Under the pieces are notes generated by a model, which ran no database searches, was not told where the DNA came from, and saw nothing but the letters and a program-made list of their open reading frames with translations. This document shows, piece by piece, positions 32,504-41,411 of a DNA stretch of 42,513 nt. The first letter of the stretch is position 1. Every line of letters begins with the position of its first letter. A program made the translations under genes and the position numbers. Source of the DNA: QAMX01 sp964448855 (GTDB lineage Bacteria > Bacillota > Clostridia > Oscillospirales > QAMX01); contig CAYUXI010000015.1 in assembly GCA_964448855.1 (NCBI GenBank), positions 1 to 42,513 of the forward strand, in the 5' to 3' direction.

Positions 32504-33976
32504 TTGGTTCATACCGATTTTTCCCATAAGTTCGCAAAAGATGGAATCACGTTTGATGATGTGCTGCTGATTCCGGCAGCCAGTAGCGTTGTTCCGAAGG
32601 ATGTAGATGTTTCAACCCACCTGACGAAGAAAATCCGTCTGAATATTCCGCTGATGAGCGCCGCAATGGATACGGTTACGGAATCCCGCATGGCCATTTC
32701 CATCGCCCGTGAAGGCGGCATTGGTATCATTCACAAGAATATGTCCATCGAGGCACAGGCCAGCGAGGTCGATCGTGTCAAACGCTCGGAAAACGGCGTC
32801 ATCACGAATCCGTTCTTCCTGCCGCCGGACAAGACGCTGGCCGATGCGGATGAGCTGATGGCCAAATACCGGATTTCCGGTGTGCCGGTCTGCGAAAACA
32901 ACCGCCTGGTCGGGATTATCACCAACCGCGACCTCAAATTCGAAGACGATATGTCCAAACCGATCCGCGAGGTCATGACCAAGGATCACCTGATTACAGC
33001 GCCGGTCGGCACAACGCTGGAAGAGGCCAAAGCCATTCTACGCCGCAACAAAATCGAAAAGCTGCCGCTGGTCGATGAAAATTTCGCACTGCGCGGCCTG
33101 ATTACCATCAAGGATATCGAAAAAGCCCTGCTGTATCCGAACTCTGCAAGAGACGATGACGGCCGCCTGCTGGTCGGCGCGGCCATCGGCGATGCGCCGA
33201 ACATCCTGGAGCGCGTTGATGCATTGCTGGCGGCACACGCCGACGTGCTCGTGCTCGACTCGGCACACGGCCACAACATCAACATCATCAACTGCCTGAA
33301 AAAAGTCAAACGCGCCTACCCGAACGCACAGGTCATCGCAGGCAACATCGCGACGGCAGAAGCGGCCCGTGCACTGATCGATGCAGGCGCCGACGCAGTC
33401 AAGGTCGGTATGGGCCCCGGCTCCATCTGTACCACGCGTGTGGTCGCCGGTATCGGCGTGCCGCAGATCACTGCGGTATACGATGCCGCGTGCGTCGCAA
33501 CGGGCTATGGCATCCCGGTCATTGCAGACGGCGGTATCAAGTACTCCGGTGACGTCGTCAAGGCGCTGGCCGCCGGCGGTGACGTGGTCATGCTGGGCAG
33601 CCTGCTGGCAGGCTGCGAGGAGAGCCCGGGCGAAAGCGAAATCTTCCAGGGTCGTCAGTTCAAGGTCTACCGCGGCATGGGCTCCATCGGTGCCATGAAC
33701 TGCGGCAGCAAGGATCGTTATTTCCAGGCCAACAGCAAAAAGCTGGTGCCGGAAGGCGTCGAAGGCCGCGTCCCGCACAAGGGCCCGCTCTCCGAAACCA
33801 TCTATCAGCTGATCGGCGGTCTCCGCTCCGGTATGGGCTACTGCGGCGCACCGGACATCCCGTCCCTGCAGATGAATGCACAGTTCGTCCGCATCAGCAA
33901 TGCCGGCCTGAAGGAAAGCCATCCGCATGATATCTTTATCACCAAGGAATCGCCAAACTACAGCATTCCGCAGTAA
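32504..33976 (+). CDS. guaB: Inosine-5'-monophosphate dehydrogenase
   Basis: GuaB oxidises IMP to XMP with NAD+, the first step toward GMP. The 490-residue protein has the barrel start TFDDVLLIP and SAAMDTVTE, two CBS domains between about residues 95 and 205 (regulatory nucleotide sites), the catalytic Cys309 in GPGSICTTR, and the C-terminal GLRSGMGYCGA segment. It is full length. The start is TTG at 32504, preceded by GAAGGAG; an earlier in-frame ATG at 32336 lies upstream of the promoter and is excluded. A TIM-barrel gene follows 21 bases after its stop and is probably on the same transcript. Confidence 0.95.
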   Translation: MVHTDFSHKFAKDGITFDDVLLIPAASSVVPKDVDVSTHLTKKIRLNIPLMSAAMDTVTESRMAISIAREGGIGIIHKNMSIEAQASEVDRVKRSENGVITNPFFLPPDKTLADADELMAKYRISGVPVCENNRLVGIITNRDLKFEDDMSKPIREVMTKDHLITAPVGTTLEEAKAILRRNKIEKLPLVDENFALRGLITIKDIEKALLYPNSARDDDGRLLVGAAIGDAPNILERVDALLAAHADVLVLDSAHGHNINIINCLKKVKRAYPNAQVIAGNIATAEAARALIDAGADAVKVGMGPGSICTTRVVAGIGVPQITAVYDAACVATGYGIPVIADGGIKYSGDVVKALAAGGDVVMLGSLLAGCEESPGESEIFQGRQFKVYRGMGSIGAMNCGSKDRYFQANSKKLVPEGVEGRVPHKGPLSETIYQLIGGLRSGMGYCGAPDIPSLQMNAQFVRISNAGLKESHPHDIFITKESPNYSIPQ

Positions 33977-33997
33977 ATCGAAAGGTCTTGTGATACT

Positions 33998-34804
33998 GTG
34001 AAAGTCAGTTTTTCCACCCTCGGCTGTCCCAACTGGACATTGACCGAAGTTCTTGCAGCGGCAAAGGATTTGAACTATGACGGAATCGAGCTGCGCGGTC
34101 TGGGCGAAGATATCTATCTGCCGGACGCCAAGCTGTTTACAGAGGGCTGCGGCCGCATCTGTGCGGAGCTTTCCGCACGGGGTCTGATGATCTCCTGCAT
34201 TTCAACCGACTGTACGCTGCAAAATCCGGATCCGGCCATCCTGGAGCAGACGCGGGCCTACATTGATCTGGCCGCCAAGCTGCATACGCCGTATATCCGC
34301 GTCCTCGGCGACACTGCGCCGGAACCGGGCGACCACGTCGATACCGATCTCGTGACAGAGCGGCTGATTCAGCTGGCACCGGAAGCGGCTGCCAGAGGTG
34401 TCACGCTGCTGCTGGAATCGAACGGCGTCTACGCCAATACGAAGCTCCTGGCAGACACGCTGCGCCGCGTGAATCATCCGGCTGTTGGTGCGCTGTGGGA
34501 TATCAACCACCCCGTCCGCTATGCCGGTGAAACGCCGGAAGAAACCTATGCGAACATCGGCTCCTATGTCCGTCACGTCCACGTCAAGGATACCGCGGTG
34601 GACGAAAACGGCCAGATCGTCTATAAAATGCTCGGCTATGGTACACTCCCGCTGAAGGAGGCGTTTGCCCTCCTGAAGCAGAATGGCTTTACCGGCTGCA
34701 TCTCTCTGGAATGGACGAAGCGCTGGCACAATGAGCTGGAAGACGCCGGGATTGTCTTCTCCCATTTCATTTACGCTGTCCGCAAGATGTGGCAGTCCGC
34801 CTGA
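33998..34804 (+). CDS. Sugar phosphate isomerase/epimerase-like TIM-barrel protein
   Basis: A 268-residue member of the xylose isomerase-like TIM-barrel (AP endonuclease 2) superfamily. Typical strands are present: MKVSFSTLGCP, YDGIELRGLG, YIRVLGD, LLLESNG, ALWDINHP and YVRHVHVKDT, with Glu, Asp, His and Lys residues at strand ends that usually bind a divalent metal. The family contains isomerases, epimerases and dehydratases of sugars and inositols, so the reaction is unknown. The start is GTG at 33998 with an AAAGGT site. It is 21 bases after guaB without a separate promoter, and closed by a hairpin at 34820. The link to guaB may only be read-through. Confidence 0.75.
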   Translation: MKVSFSTLGCPNWTLTEVLAAAKDLNYDGIELRGLGEDIYLPDAKLFTEGCGRICAELSARGLMISCISTDCTLQNPDPAILEQTRAYIDLAAKLHTPYIRVLGDTAPEPGDHVDTDLVTERLIQLAPEAAARGVTLLLESNGVYANTKLLADTLRRVNHPAVGALWDINHPVRYAGETPEETYANIGSYVRHVHVKDTAVDENGQIVYKMLGYGTLPLKEAFALLKQNGFTGCISLEWTKRWHNELEDAGIVFSHFIYAVRKMWQSA

Positions 34805-34819
34805 AAAACAGGTACCAAT

Positions 34820-34860
34820 ACAGGCCGCTCCGGTTCTCCGACCGAAGCGGCCTGTTTGTG
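34820..34860 (+). terminator. Probable terminator after guaB and the TIM-barrel gene
   Basis: ACAGGCCGCT (34820-34829) pairs with AGCGGCCTGT (34846-34855), with extra CGG/CCG pairs inside. The following T-run is short (TTTGTG), so termination may be partial. Confidence 0.65.
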
Positions 34861-34933
34861 TGCCAAAGCGGCTTCGGCAGACGGGCCCCCGCGAAAACGA
34901 AGCAAAAACGATGCGAAAAACGATTCCGGATCC

Positions 34934-34962
34934 TTGCCTTCTCGTAGAAAATATAGTATAAT
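34934..34962 (+). promoter_or_regulatory. Promoter of the subtilase/lectin/vWA gene
   Basis: TTGCCT (34934-34939) and TATAAT (34957-34962) are spaced 17 bases. The leader of about 118 bases to the start at 35088 shows no structure I recognise. Confidence 0.7.
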
Positions 34963-35087
34963 AAATGGGGTTTTGGTGCGCCGCAAAAACAGAATGAGCT
35001 CAAAACCGTTCCAAACCAAAAAACGGCTGAATGCATTGCCGAAAAGAAGAAACAGCGACAGGGTCGCTGAAAAGTGAGGAGATCAAC

Positions 35088-38000
35088 ATGGCAAAAGCCC
35101 GTCAAACATCCGGCGCCGACGGCCGCGGGGGCAAGCGCATCCTGCGCCCGACAGGACTGATTCTGGCCGTCCTGCTTCTGGCATCGGTGATAACCGTCCT
35201 GGCGGTTGCAATGGGACTGGTTCATATCCCGTTTATCGAAGCACTGCTGGAAAAGCTGCACCTCATCAACACGCGAAAGACTGGTCTTGAAAACGGCGAC
35301 TGGGTGTCCACGCCGACGGAAGAGCACGTCGTACTCGATTCGGAGGAGGGCGTTCTGTATTTCGACAACCAGCTCGTCGTCTACACATTCTCCGACCTCA
35401 GTGCCCGTGCTGCCAGAGAGCTGGCCGAGCTGGTGGACGGAACGGTCGTCGGCGATATCAGCGGCTGCATCAACGTGCTGCAAATCGAGGTGGACGCCTC
35501 CTCGCTGGAAGACCTGCAGGACATGGCCGACCGCCTGATGCGCGAGGACGATGTCATGTACGCCTCCTACGATTATCCGGTCGATCTGAGCGGAACCGAT
35601 GCGGACAGCAACCCGTGGAGCGAAAACAGCAATGCGCCCGCAGAGGATCGCGGCAATGAGAGCCACCCGGCCGGGAATGACTGGTGGGCGGAGGCAATCG
35701 GCGCGTACACGGCGTGGAGCTACAGCTCCCTGTGCGCCCCGGTCAAGGTCGGCATTCTGGACAGCGGCTTTGACAAGGCGCATGAGGATCTGGCAGGTAC
35801 CGTCAGCTTCCTGCCGGATTATATCGAAAACAGCGCCAGCGACCACGGCACCCACGTCGCCGGGATCATCGGTGCGCACAACAACTCGGTCGGTCTGCGC
35901 GGCATTGCCGATCAGGCCTCCATGATCTGCGCCAGCTGGATGCCCCGCGAAAATGTCAGCTACCTGTCCTCCGGCGATTATCTGGAAATCTTCAAACAGA
36001 TGATCGAAAACGACGTGAAGGTGATCAATAACTCCTGGGGCTCGAAATACTATTCCGAGTCCGGCTATGCACTGGAAAAGGCCAGCGAGCTGTACCCGGA
36101 CAACGACGTGAAGTTCCTGCTCGAATACTTCATCCTGAAGCAGACCGGTGCCTATGAATCCTATGTGGATTATATGACGTCGTACACCGAACGGACGGCC
36201 ATGGACTGCCTGCTCATGATGCTGCAGCTGATGCAGAACGGACAAAAGAATTTCCTGTTCGTCCAGTCTGCGGGCAACGGCTATTATGACAACGGCCAGC
36301 CGATGGATACCTCGAAGAACGGCCATTTCTGCTCCCTCGACGAGGCGACCTGGAATCGGCTGCTCGGCGGCTGGTCGGATGAACGGATGGAGCAGCTGGA
36401 GGAGCAGGGAATCAACTACCGCGCCATCGATGACCGCATCCTCATTGTCGGCGCGATTCAAAATCAGCGCGACGAAAACGGCAACTATGTGCAGTCTACA
36501 TTCTCCAACTACGGCGACCATGTGGACATCTGCGCACCGGGCACCGATATTTTCAGCACCTACTGGTCAGCTGATGCACAGACACCGTCCTATCGCCAGA
36601 TGAACGGGACGTCCATGGCCGCACCTATGGTAACCGGCAGCGCCGCGCTGCTCTGGTCGCTGGAGCCGGATTTGACGGTCGAGGAAGTGCGCTCGCTGCT
36701 TTTGGACAGCACAGTCGCCCGGACAACGGGTCAGGGCTACCGCGTGCTGAACATCGGCCGCGCCGTTCAGATGCTGAAGGATGACCTGACATACGGCGAT
36801 TACCAGTCCTCCGACCTCCCGAACGGTGTCGTGGAATGGAACGGACACTACTACTACCTGTACGAATTTGCGGATACGGACAGCACGTTCACCTGGGATG
36901 ATGCCAGAGAATTCTGCGAAAGCAAAAACGGCTACCTGGCAACCATCACGTCCAAGGAAGAAAATGATTTCCTCTTTGCCTACATGAAATCCCGCGGCAG
37001 AAGCAATGCCTATTTTGGCCTGAACGACGTGGCCGAAGAGGGCACCTGGGTCTGGGCCAACGGCGAAGCGCTGACGTATACCAACTGGCACAGCGGCGAA
37101 CCCAATGGCCAGAACCAGAACGAAGACTACGGAATGTTCTATTCGAACTTCAGCGACGGCACGTGGAACGACGGCGATTTCGCCGATCGCATCGCCCAGA
37201 ACGACAAAGCCTTCCTCTGCGAATGGGGTGCCTATGCCCGCCTTGCTGAGTCGGCGGTCCATTCCGATGAACAGGATATCGTGCTCGTGCTGGACGTGTC
37301 CGGCAGTATGGATGGCAAGCCGATGGAGGAAACGAAGGAAGCGGCGCAGAAATTCATCGAAACCATCCTGCAGGGGGAGACAAAAGCCAACGTCGGCATC
37401 GTCACCTACAACAGCAATGCCCGCTGCATCTCGTCCTTTGCGGATACGCCGGAAAGACAGCAGCAGGTCATCAGCGGCCTGTATGCCGGCGGCAATACCA
37501 ACATCGAAGAGGGTCTGTTTGAGGCCAAGGCGATGCTGGATGCCGGGAAAGCCCGGAAGAAGATCATTGTCCTGATGAGCGACGGCGAGCCGAACCGCGG
37601 GAAAAGCGGCGATGCACTCGTGGCGTATTCGGATACCATCAAGGCGGACGATGTGACCATTTACACGCTGGGCTTCTTTGATGAGCTGGGCGACAGAAAA
37701 GCCGCCGCGCAGCAGCTGATGGAACGCATCGCCAGCAAGGGCTGCCATTACGAAGTGGAAAATGCGGAAGATCTGAGCCTGTTCTTTGAGGATATGGCCG
37801 ACCAGATCAGCGGCCAGAAGTATATCTACATCCGGATTGAGGGCGCGGTGGACGTCATTGTCAGCCGGGGCGACGAATCGCTCAGCTCTGTTGAAGATGA
37901 GGAAAACCTGCGCACCGATTTCGGCACCCTGACGTTTGAAGAAAACGAGGCAGGGGACACGGATGACAACGAGGACGACCCCGGCAACATCATCGGCCTG

Positions 38001-38432
38001 CCCGGCGGCTCCGACGCATCGGATGACGAGGACGATCGCGTGAAGATTCTGCGCCTGAAGGAGGGCGAGGAGTACCTGGTGCAGCTGATTGCCAAGGCGC
38101 GCAGCCAGCTGAGCTACACCATTGGCTTCATGAACGATGACGGCCAATACAGCGACCTGCGCCGGTTCGAGGATCTTTCCATCACGCGCAAAACGATCAT
38201 TGACACCATCGCCGGGACGGGCGAGCAGATCGTCCTGCATATCGATGACGACGGCGACGGCGAATACGACCGCAAATTCAGCGCGGGCTACAACGCATAC
38301 GGCGAAGAGGTCGCCATGGGTCTGACGCTGAAGCTCGACTGGGCCACCATGCTGCTGACCGGCGGCGCCATCCTGGTGCTGCTGCTGGGCTGCATCCTGT
38401 CCATGAAAAAGGCGAGCCGCCGAACCGTCTAA
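35088..38432 (+). CDS. Membrane-tethered subtilase with C-type lectin and von Willebrand A domains
   Basis: A 1114-residue surface protein. A basic N terminus precedes one membrane helix (about 22-48). Residues about 60-165 look like a propeptide region. The S8 subtilase domain has the triad Asp225 (VGILDSGFD), His253 (DHGTHVAG) and Ser509 (NGTSMAAP), plus Asn in QSAGNGY; the His-to-Ser distance of 256 residues is about 100 more than in subtilisin, indicating insertions. A C-type lectin-like domain (about 581-716) has Glu671-Pro-Asn and Trp693-Asn-Asp, the Ca2+ and mannose-type sugar motifs. A vWA domain (about 731-910) has the metal site DVSGS (Asp736, Ser738, Ser740). An acidic linker and a C-terminal helix with a KKASRR tail follow. 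Both ends should lie in the cytoplasm. The start follows GTGAGGAG. It probably binds and cleaves glycoproteins; targets are unknown. Confidence 0.85.
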   Translation: MAKARQTSGADGRGGKRILRPTGLILAVLLLASVITVLAVAMGLVHIPFIEALLEKLHLINTRKTGLENGDWVSTPTEEHVVLDSEEGVLYFDNQLVVYTFSDLSARAARELAELVDGTVVGDISGCINVLQIEVDASSLEDLQDMADRLMREDDVMYASYDYPVDLSGTDADSNPWSENSNAPAEDRGNESHPAGNDWWAEAIGAYTAWSYSSLCAPVKVGILDSGFDKAHEDLAGTVSFLPDYIENSASDHGTHVAGIIGAHNNSVGLRGIADQASMICASWMPRENVSYLSSGDYLEIFKQMIENDVKVINNSWGSKYYSESGYALEKASELYPDNDVKFLLEYFILKQTGAYESYVDYMTSYTERTAMDCLLMMLQLMQNGQKNFLFVQSAGNGYYDNGQPMDTSKNGHFCSLDEATWNRLLGGWSDERMEQLEEQGINYRAIDDRILIVGAIQNQRDENGNYVQSTFSNYGDHVDICAPGTDIFSTYWSADAQTPSYRQMNGTSMAAPMVTGSAALLWSLEPDLTVEEVRSLLLDSTVARTTGQGYRVLNIGRAVQMLKDDLTYGDYQSSDLPNGVVEWNGHYYYLYEFADTDSTFTWDDAREFCESKNGYLATITSKEENDFLFAYMKSRGRSNAYFGLNDVAEEGTWVWANGEALTYTNWHSGEPNGQNQNEDYGMFYSNFSDGTWNDGDFADRIAQNDKAFLCEWGAYARLAESAVHSDEQDIVLVLDVSGSMDGKPMEETKEAAQKFIETILQGETKANVGIVTYNSNARCISSFADTPERQQQVISGLYAGGNTNIEEGLFEAKAMLDAGKARKKIIVLMSDGEPNRGKSGDALVAYSDTIKADDVTIYTLGFFDELGDRKAAAQQLMERIASKGCHYEVENAEDLSLFFEDMADQISGQKYIYIRIEGAVDVIVSRGDESLSSVEDEENLRTDFGTLTFEENEAGDTDDNEDDPGNIIGLPGGSDASDDEDDRVKILRLKEGEEYLVQLIAKARSQLSYTIGFMNDDGQYSDLRRFEDLSITRKTIIDTIAGTGEQIVLHIDDDGDGEYDRKFSAGYNAYGEEVAMGLTLKLDWATMLLTGGAILVLLLGCILSMKKASRRTV

Positions 38433-38456
38433 ACCGCACACAACCGTGAATATCTG

Positions 38457-38503
38457 AAAAAACAGCTTCCCCCAATCCATCGGCATCGGGGGAAGCTGTT
38501 TTT
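38457..38503 (+). terminator. Terminator of the subtilase gene
   Basis: AACAGCTTCCCCC (38461-38473) pairs with GGGGGAAGCTGTT (38488-38500), followed by T residues and preceded by a run of A. It stands 28 bases past the stop and could also act for the converging AraC-type gene. Confidence 0.85.
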
Positions 38504-38522
38504 GCGCTGCCATCGCATCCGC

Positions 38523-39371
38523 TCACTTTCGAGCAATGCGGCGAAAGGCGGACAGGGAAACGTGATTGTATCGGCGAAAGAAGCGATCCATCGAATATTC
38601 GTCGGAAAAGCCGCAGAGCGCGGAGATTTCCGTCAGAGACAGCCGGGTTGCGGAGAGCATCTCCTCAATCCGCGCCAGCTTGGCACGGTTGATGGCTTCG
38701 AGCGGCGTCTTCCCAATCTCCTTTCGGAAAATCCGGCCGAGCTGCCGCTGACTCATGTTGACCTGCTCCGCCAGCTCATGGACGGTGAGGTGAATCCCGT
38801 TGCACGCCCGAATCCGCGCATCAGCCTGCTGAAAGGTGCGGTGCTGCGCCGCCTCCGTTGGGTCAGGCGGACTGTCCGGATCGACGGCTGCCAGAATTTC
38901 CAGCAGGAAGCATTCGGCCAGCGCCTCCACGGAACGCCGTGCGGCCGGAAGCCAACGGTGCTCCTGACGCACCAGCAGCGCAACCAGCTGCCGCATATTC
39001 TCGTTGGCTGGTCGGACGACCGGATGGGTGAGCTGCTGGATGCGCTGCCGGACGGTGTCGTCCCGCGCCGTGACGGAAAAGCCCATGATAAAGCGCTTCC
39101 CGGCGGAGTCCGCATCCGTCACCTGATGATATCGATCCGGTGGGACGATCAAAAACGCGCCCTCCACAATCCGGATGGGCTGGTCGCCGTCGAGCGTCAG
39201 ACCGATTTGCCCCTCCAACGCATATTCAATTTCCCAGAAGGTGTGCTTGGTAAAATTGGTCAGCAGGTTTTCAGTCTCGCTGCTGATGACACGCGCCCAA
39301 AACAGGCGGCACTCAAACAGCTCATTTTCAATGAACGTGTGGCTGACGTTGACGCTGTGACTGTCCGGCAT
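38523..39371 (-). CDS. AraC-family transcriptional regulator
   Basis: A 282-residue regulator. The N-terminal half (about 1-100) is a cupin-like sensor region with TFWEIEYALEGQIGL, a metabolite-binding and dimerisation module in AraC proteins. The C-terminal 100 residues hold two helix-turn-helix motifs: LTVHELAEQVNMSQRQLGRIFRKE-like in the first and SLTEISALCGFSDEYSMDRFF-like in the second, joined by the usual linker helix. The ATG at 39371 lies eight bases after GGAGG; a GTG at 39380 overlaps that site. It is transcribed divergently from the AEC carrier/TIM-barrel/oxidoreductase genes, so it probably activates or represses them in response to a sugar-like ligand. That target is inferred from position. 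Confidence 0.88.
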   Translation of the reverse strand: MPDSHSVNVSHTFIENELFECRLFWARVISSETENLLTNFTKHTFWEIEYALEGQIGLTLDGDQPIRIVEGAFLIVPPDRYHQVTDADSAGKRFIMGFSVTARDDTVRQRIQQLTHPVVRPANENMRQLVALLVRQEHRWLPAARRSVEALAECFLLEILAAVDPDSPPDPTEAAQHRTFQQADARIRACNGIHLTVHELAEQVNMSQRQLGRIFRKEIGKTPLEAINRAKLARIEEMLSATRLSLTEISALCGFSDEYSMDRFFRRYNHVSLSAFRRIARK

Positions 39372-39389
39372 TTTTCTCACCTCCGCTAC

Positions 39390-39418
39390 ATTGTATCACG
39401 TTATGTCCGGTTTGGCAA
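39390..39418 (-). promoter_or_regulatory. Promoter of the AraC-type regulator
   Basis: On the minus strand TTGCCA (39418-39413) and TACAAT (39395-39390) are 17 bases apart, with a TG one base before the -10 box (extended -10). It is close to the start, leaving a leader of about 12 bases. Confidence 0.65.
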
Positions 39419-39501
39419 TGCTCCAACCGGAATTTTTCGGCCTTTTCCGGTAAAAATGTCCGATTCGGTGGGTTTTCGTGCGACGTTGTCCGATGAAACC
39501 C

Positions 39502-39530
39502 TTGCCTTTTTCCAAAGATTCCTTTATAAT
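39502..39530 (+). promoter_or_regulatory. Promoter of the AEC carrier operon
   Basis: TTGCCT (39502-39507) and TATAAT (39525-39530) are spaced 17 bases. It faces away from the AraC-type gene; the interval 39419-39501 between the two promoters would be the natural site for the regulator to bind, but I could not identify a clear repeat there. Confidence 0.7.
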
Positions 39531-39583
39531 AAATATGATCGGTTGATAAAAAAACTGAAACATGACAGACGAGGTGAATCCGC

Positions 39584-40546
39584 ATGGCATCGCTATCCAC
39601 GGCCTTCCTTTCTTCGCTGCTGTTTGTGATGCTGATGCTGCCGGGCTTCCTGCTGAATCGCCGCCATCCCATCGGCCAACAGACGACGGCTGCTGCGGGT
39701 CGCATCCTCTCCGAAATCGCCATGCCCGCGCTGATTCTCTCCAAACTGCTGGAGGCGCACACGAGCGGCCTGAATGTGCGGGACGCGCTCTGTTGCCTGC
39801 TCATCCCCATCGCCGTCCTGCTCCCGCTGTACGGCGTGGCCGCTTGCCTGACACGGAGCGGCGACTGCGCACGACATCACCGGATTGCCCGCTTCTGCTC
39901 CGTCTTTCCCAACTGCGGCTTTTTCGGCGTACCGCTGGCATCCGCCCTGTTTCCGGAGCGCCCCATCGTCGCCGTCTATGTCTCGCTGGCCAATGTCACC
40001 GTTTCGGTGCTGTTTCTGACCTTCGGCCTGCAGACGCTGTCCGGCGAAAAATCATTTCGCCCGGCCAAAATCTTGACCAGCCCGTCCATCTGGGCGACGG
40101 CGCTCGGTCTGCTGCTGCTGACGGTCGGGAACCGGATCGAATTCACATTTTTACAGACCTACGCATCTCATCTGGCTGCGCTGACAACGCCGCTTTCGAT
40201 GATCGTGCTCGGCGTGGAGCTGTCGCAGGTGCAGTGGCGCTCCTTTGTCCAACATGGCCGGGCGGTTGCGGTCGTATCGTTTTCGAAACTGCTGGTTTCT
40301 CCACTGCTGGCGCTGGCGGCCATGCTGCTGCTGAAGCTGCTGCACGTGCAGCTGAGCGCAGACGCCGCGAACGCACTGCTCATCGCCTTTTCCATGGGCA
40401 CAGCGGCCTCCGCACCGGCGATGGCCGAACAGTACGGGCTGGACGGTACAACTGCCGCCGTGCTCACCCTGGCAACGACGCTGCTGTGCGTCGTCACATT
40501 TCCTGGACTCTATGGCCTGCTTGGCCTGATGGGATTTCCATTTTGA
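39584..40546 (+). CDS. AEC (auxin efflux carrier) family transporter
   Basis: A 320-residue membrane protein with about ten helices in two halves. The first half has GFLLNRR, then GRILSEIAMPALILSKL, a Pro-containing helix typical of the family. The second has FCSVFPNCGFFGVPLASALF, matching the conserved N-x-G-F-x-G-x-P core of AEC carriers. Relatives export malate, auxin or other organic anions in a proton- or Na+-dependent way. The ATG at 39584 follows GACGAGGTGAATCCGC. It is the first gene downstream of the AEC promoter and is followed 19 bases later by a TIM-barrel gene, so it may import or export the substrate of the following enzymes. Confidence 0.82.
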   Translation: MASLSTAFLSSLLFVMLMLPGFLLNRRHPIGQQTTAAAGRILSEIAMPALILSKLLEAHTSGLNVRDALCCLLIPIAVLLPLYGVAACLTRSGDCARHHRIARFCSVFPNCGFFGVPLASALFPERPIVAVYVSLANVTVSVLFLTFGLQTLSGEKSFRPAKILTSPSIWATALGLLLLTVGNRIEFTFLQTYASHLAALTTPLSMIVLGVELSQVQWRSFVQHGRAVAVVSFSKLLVSPLLALAAMLLLKLLHVQLSADAANALLIAFSMGTAASAPAMAEQYGLDGTTAAVLTLATTLLCVVTFPGLYGLLGLMGFPF

Positions 40547-40565
40547 CTGATCGGGAGGAATTTGT

Positions 40566-41399
40566 ATGAAAATCGGATGCGGAACAGTCCTGTTCCGGAA
40601 CTTTGACCTCAGGAGAAGCCTGGAAGCAATTCGCAGCATCGGCTTCGAGTATTTTGAAACGCAGGCGGTCGGCCCCTGGTGCCCACACGTCAATGTGGAA
40701 AAGGATGATCCTGAAGCGCTGGTTCGCCTGCAACACGAATTCGGCTTCCGCGAAATCACCGGCCTCTGGACGCTGGACGGCAACATCATCGCGAATGACC
40801 GCGCGGTCGAATCCGTCACCCGCTCCATCGAATGGGCGGCAGCCGCGAAGATCCCGGTGCTGCATTTGGGCGACGGCCATAAGCCATCGCAGATGAGCGA
40901 TGAGGATGCGTTTGCTGTGATGGCCGACAAGATGCAGGCGATTCTGGAAGCGGCGCGGAAATACGGCGTCACCGTCGCCATTGAACCGCACGGCACCTTC
41001 TCGCTGACGAAAAACGGCCTGCTGCGCCTGCTGACGCTGGGAACGCCCGACGTGCTGGGCGTCAACTACGACGGCTGCAACATCTTCCGCTCGTCCTATG
41101 TCGAAAGCGGAAACGGTCAGTCGGGCTGGAAATGCGCCGAAGGCCGGGAGGATGAACTCGAGGTTCTGAAGGCCGTCGGCGACCGGGTGGTGCATTGCCA
41201 TGCCAAGGATCTCAATGACCACGGCGAATGCGTTGCCGTTGGCGACGGAATCGTTCACGTCCGGGAAATTGTGGAATACCTGAAAGCGTCGGGCTATCAG
41301 GGCGTCATATCCGTGGAAACCGAAGGCGGCGACGATTTTGACGCCGTTGTCGAGCTGGCTCGCAGGAGCTATGCATATCTGAAATCACTGATTGGGTAG
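40566..41399 (+). CDS. Sugar phosphate isomerase/epimerase-like TIM-barrel protein
   Basis: A 277-residue protein of the xylose isomerase-like TIM-barrel superfamily. Strand motifs seen include MKIGCGTVLFRNF, IGFEYFETQAVG, VLHLGDGH, VAIEPHG, VLGVNYDGCN, VVHCHAKDLND and GVISVETEGG; the Glu, Asp, His and Glu at strand ends are the usual divalent-metal ligands. It differs from the other TIM-barrel protein in the window. It could isomerise, epimerise or dehydrate a sugar or inositol derivative. It follows a GGGAGGAAT site 19 bases after the AEC carrier and is followed 12 bases later by an oxidoreductase gene, a pairing common in sugar and inositol catabolic clusters. Confidence 0.8.
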   Translation: MKIGCGTVLFRNFDLRRSLEAIRSIGFEYFETQAVGPWCPHVNVEKDDPEALVRLQHEFGFREITGLWTLDGNIIANDRAVESVTRSIEWAAAAKIPVLHLGDGHKPSQMSDEDAFAVMADKMQAILEAARKYGVTVAIEPHGTFSLTKNGLLRLLTLGTPDVLGVNYDGCNIFRSSYVESGNGQSGWKCAEGREDELEVLKAVGDRVVHCHAKDLNDHGECVAVGDGIVHVREIVEYLKASGYQGVISVETEGGDDFDAVVELARRSYAYLKSLIG

Positions 41400-41411
41400 G
41401 AGGAACCTGTC

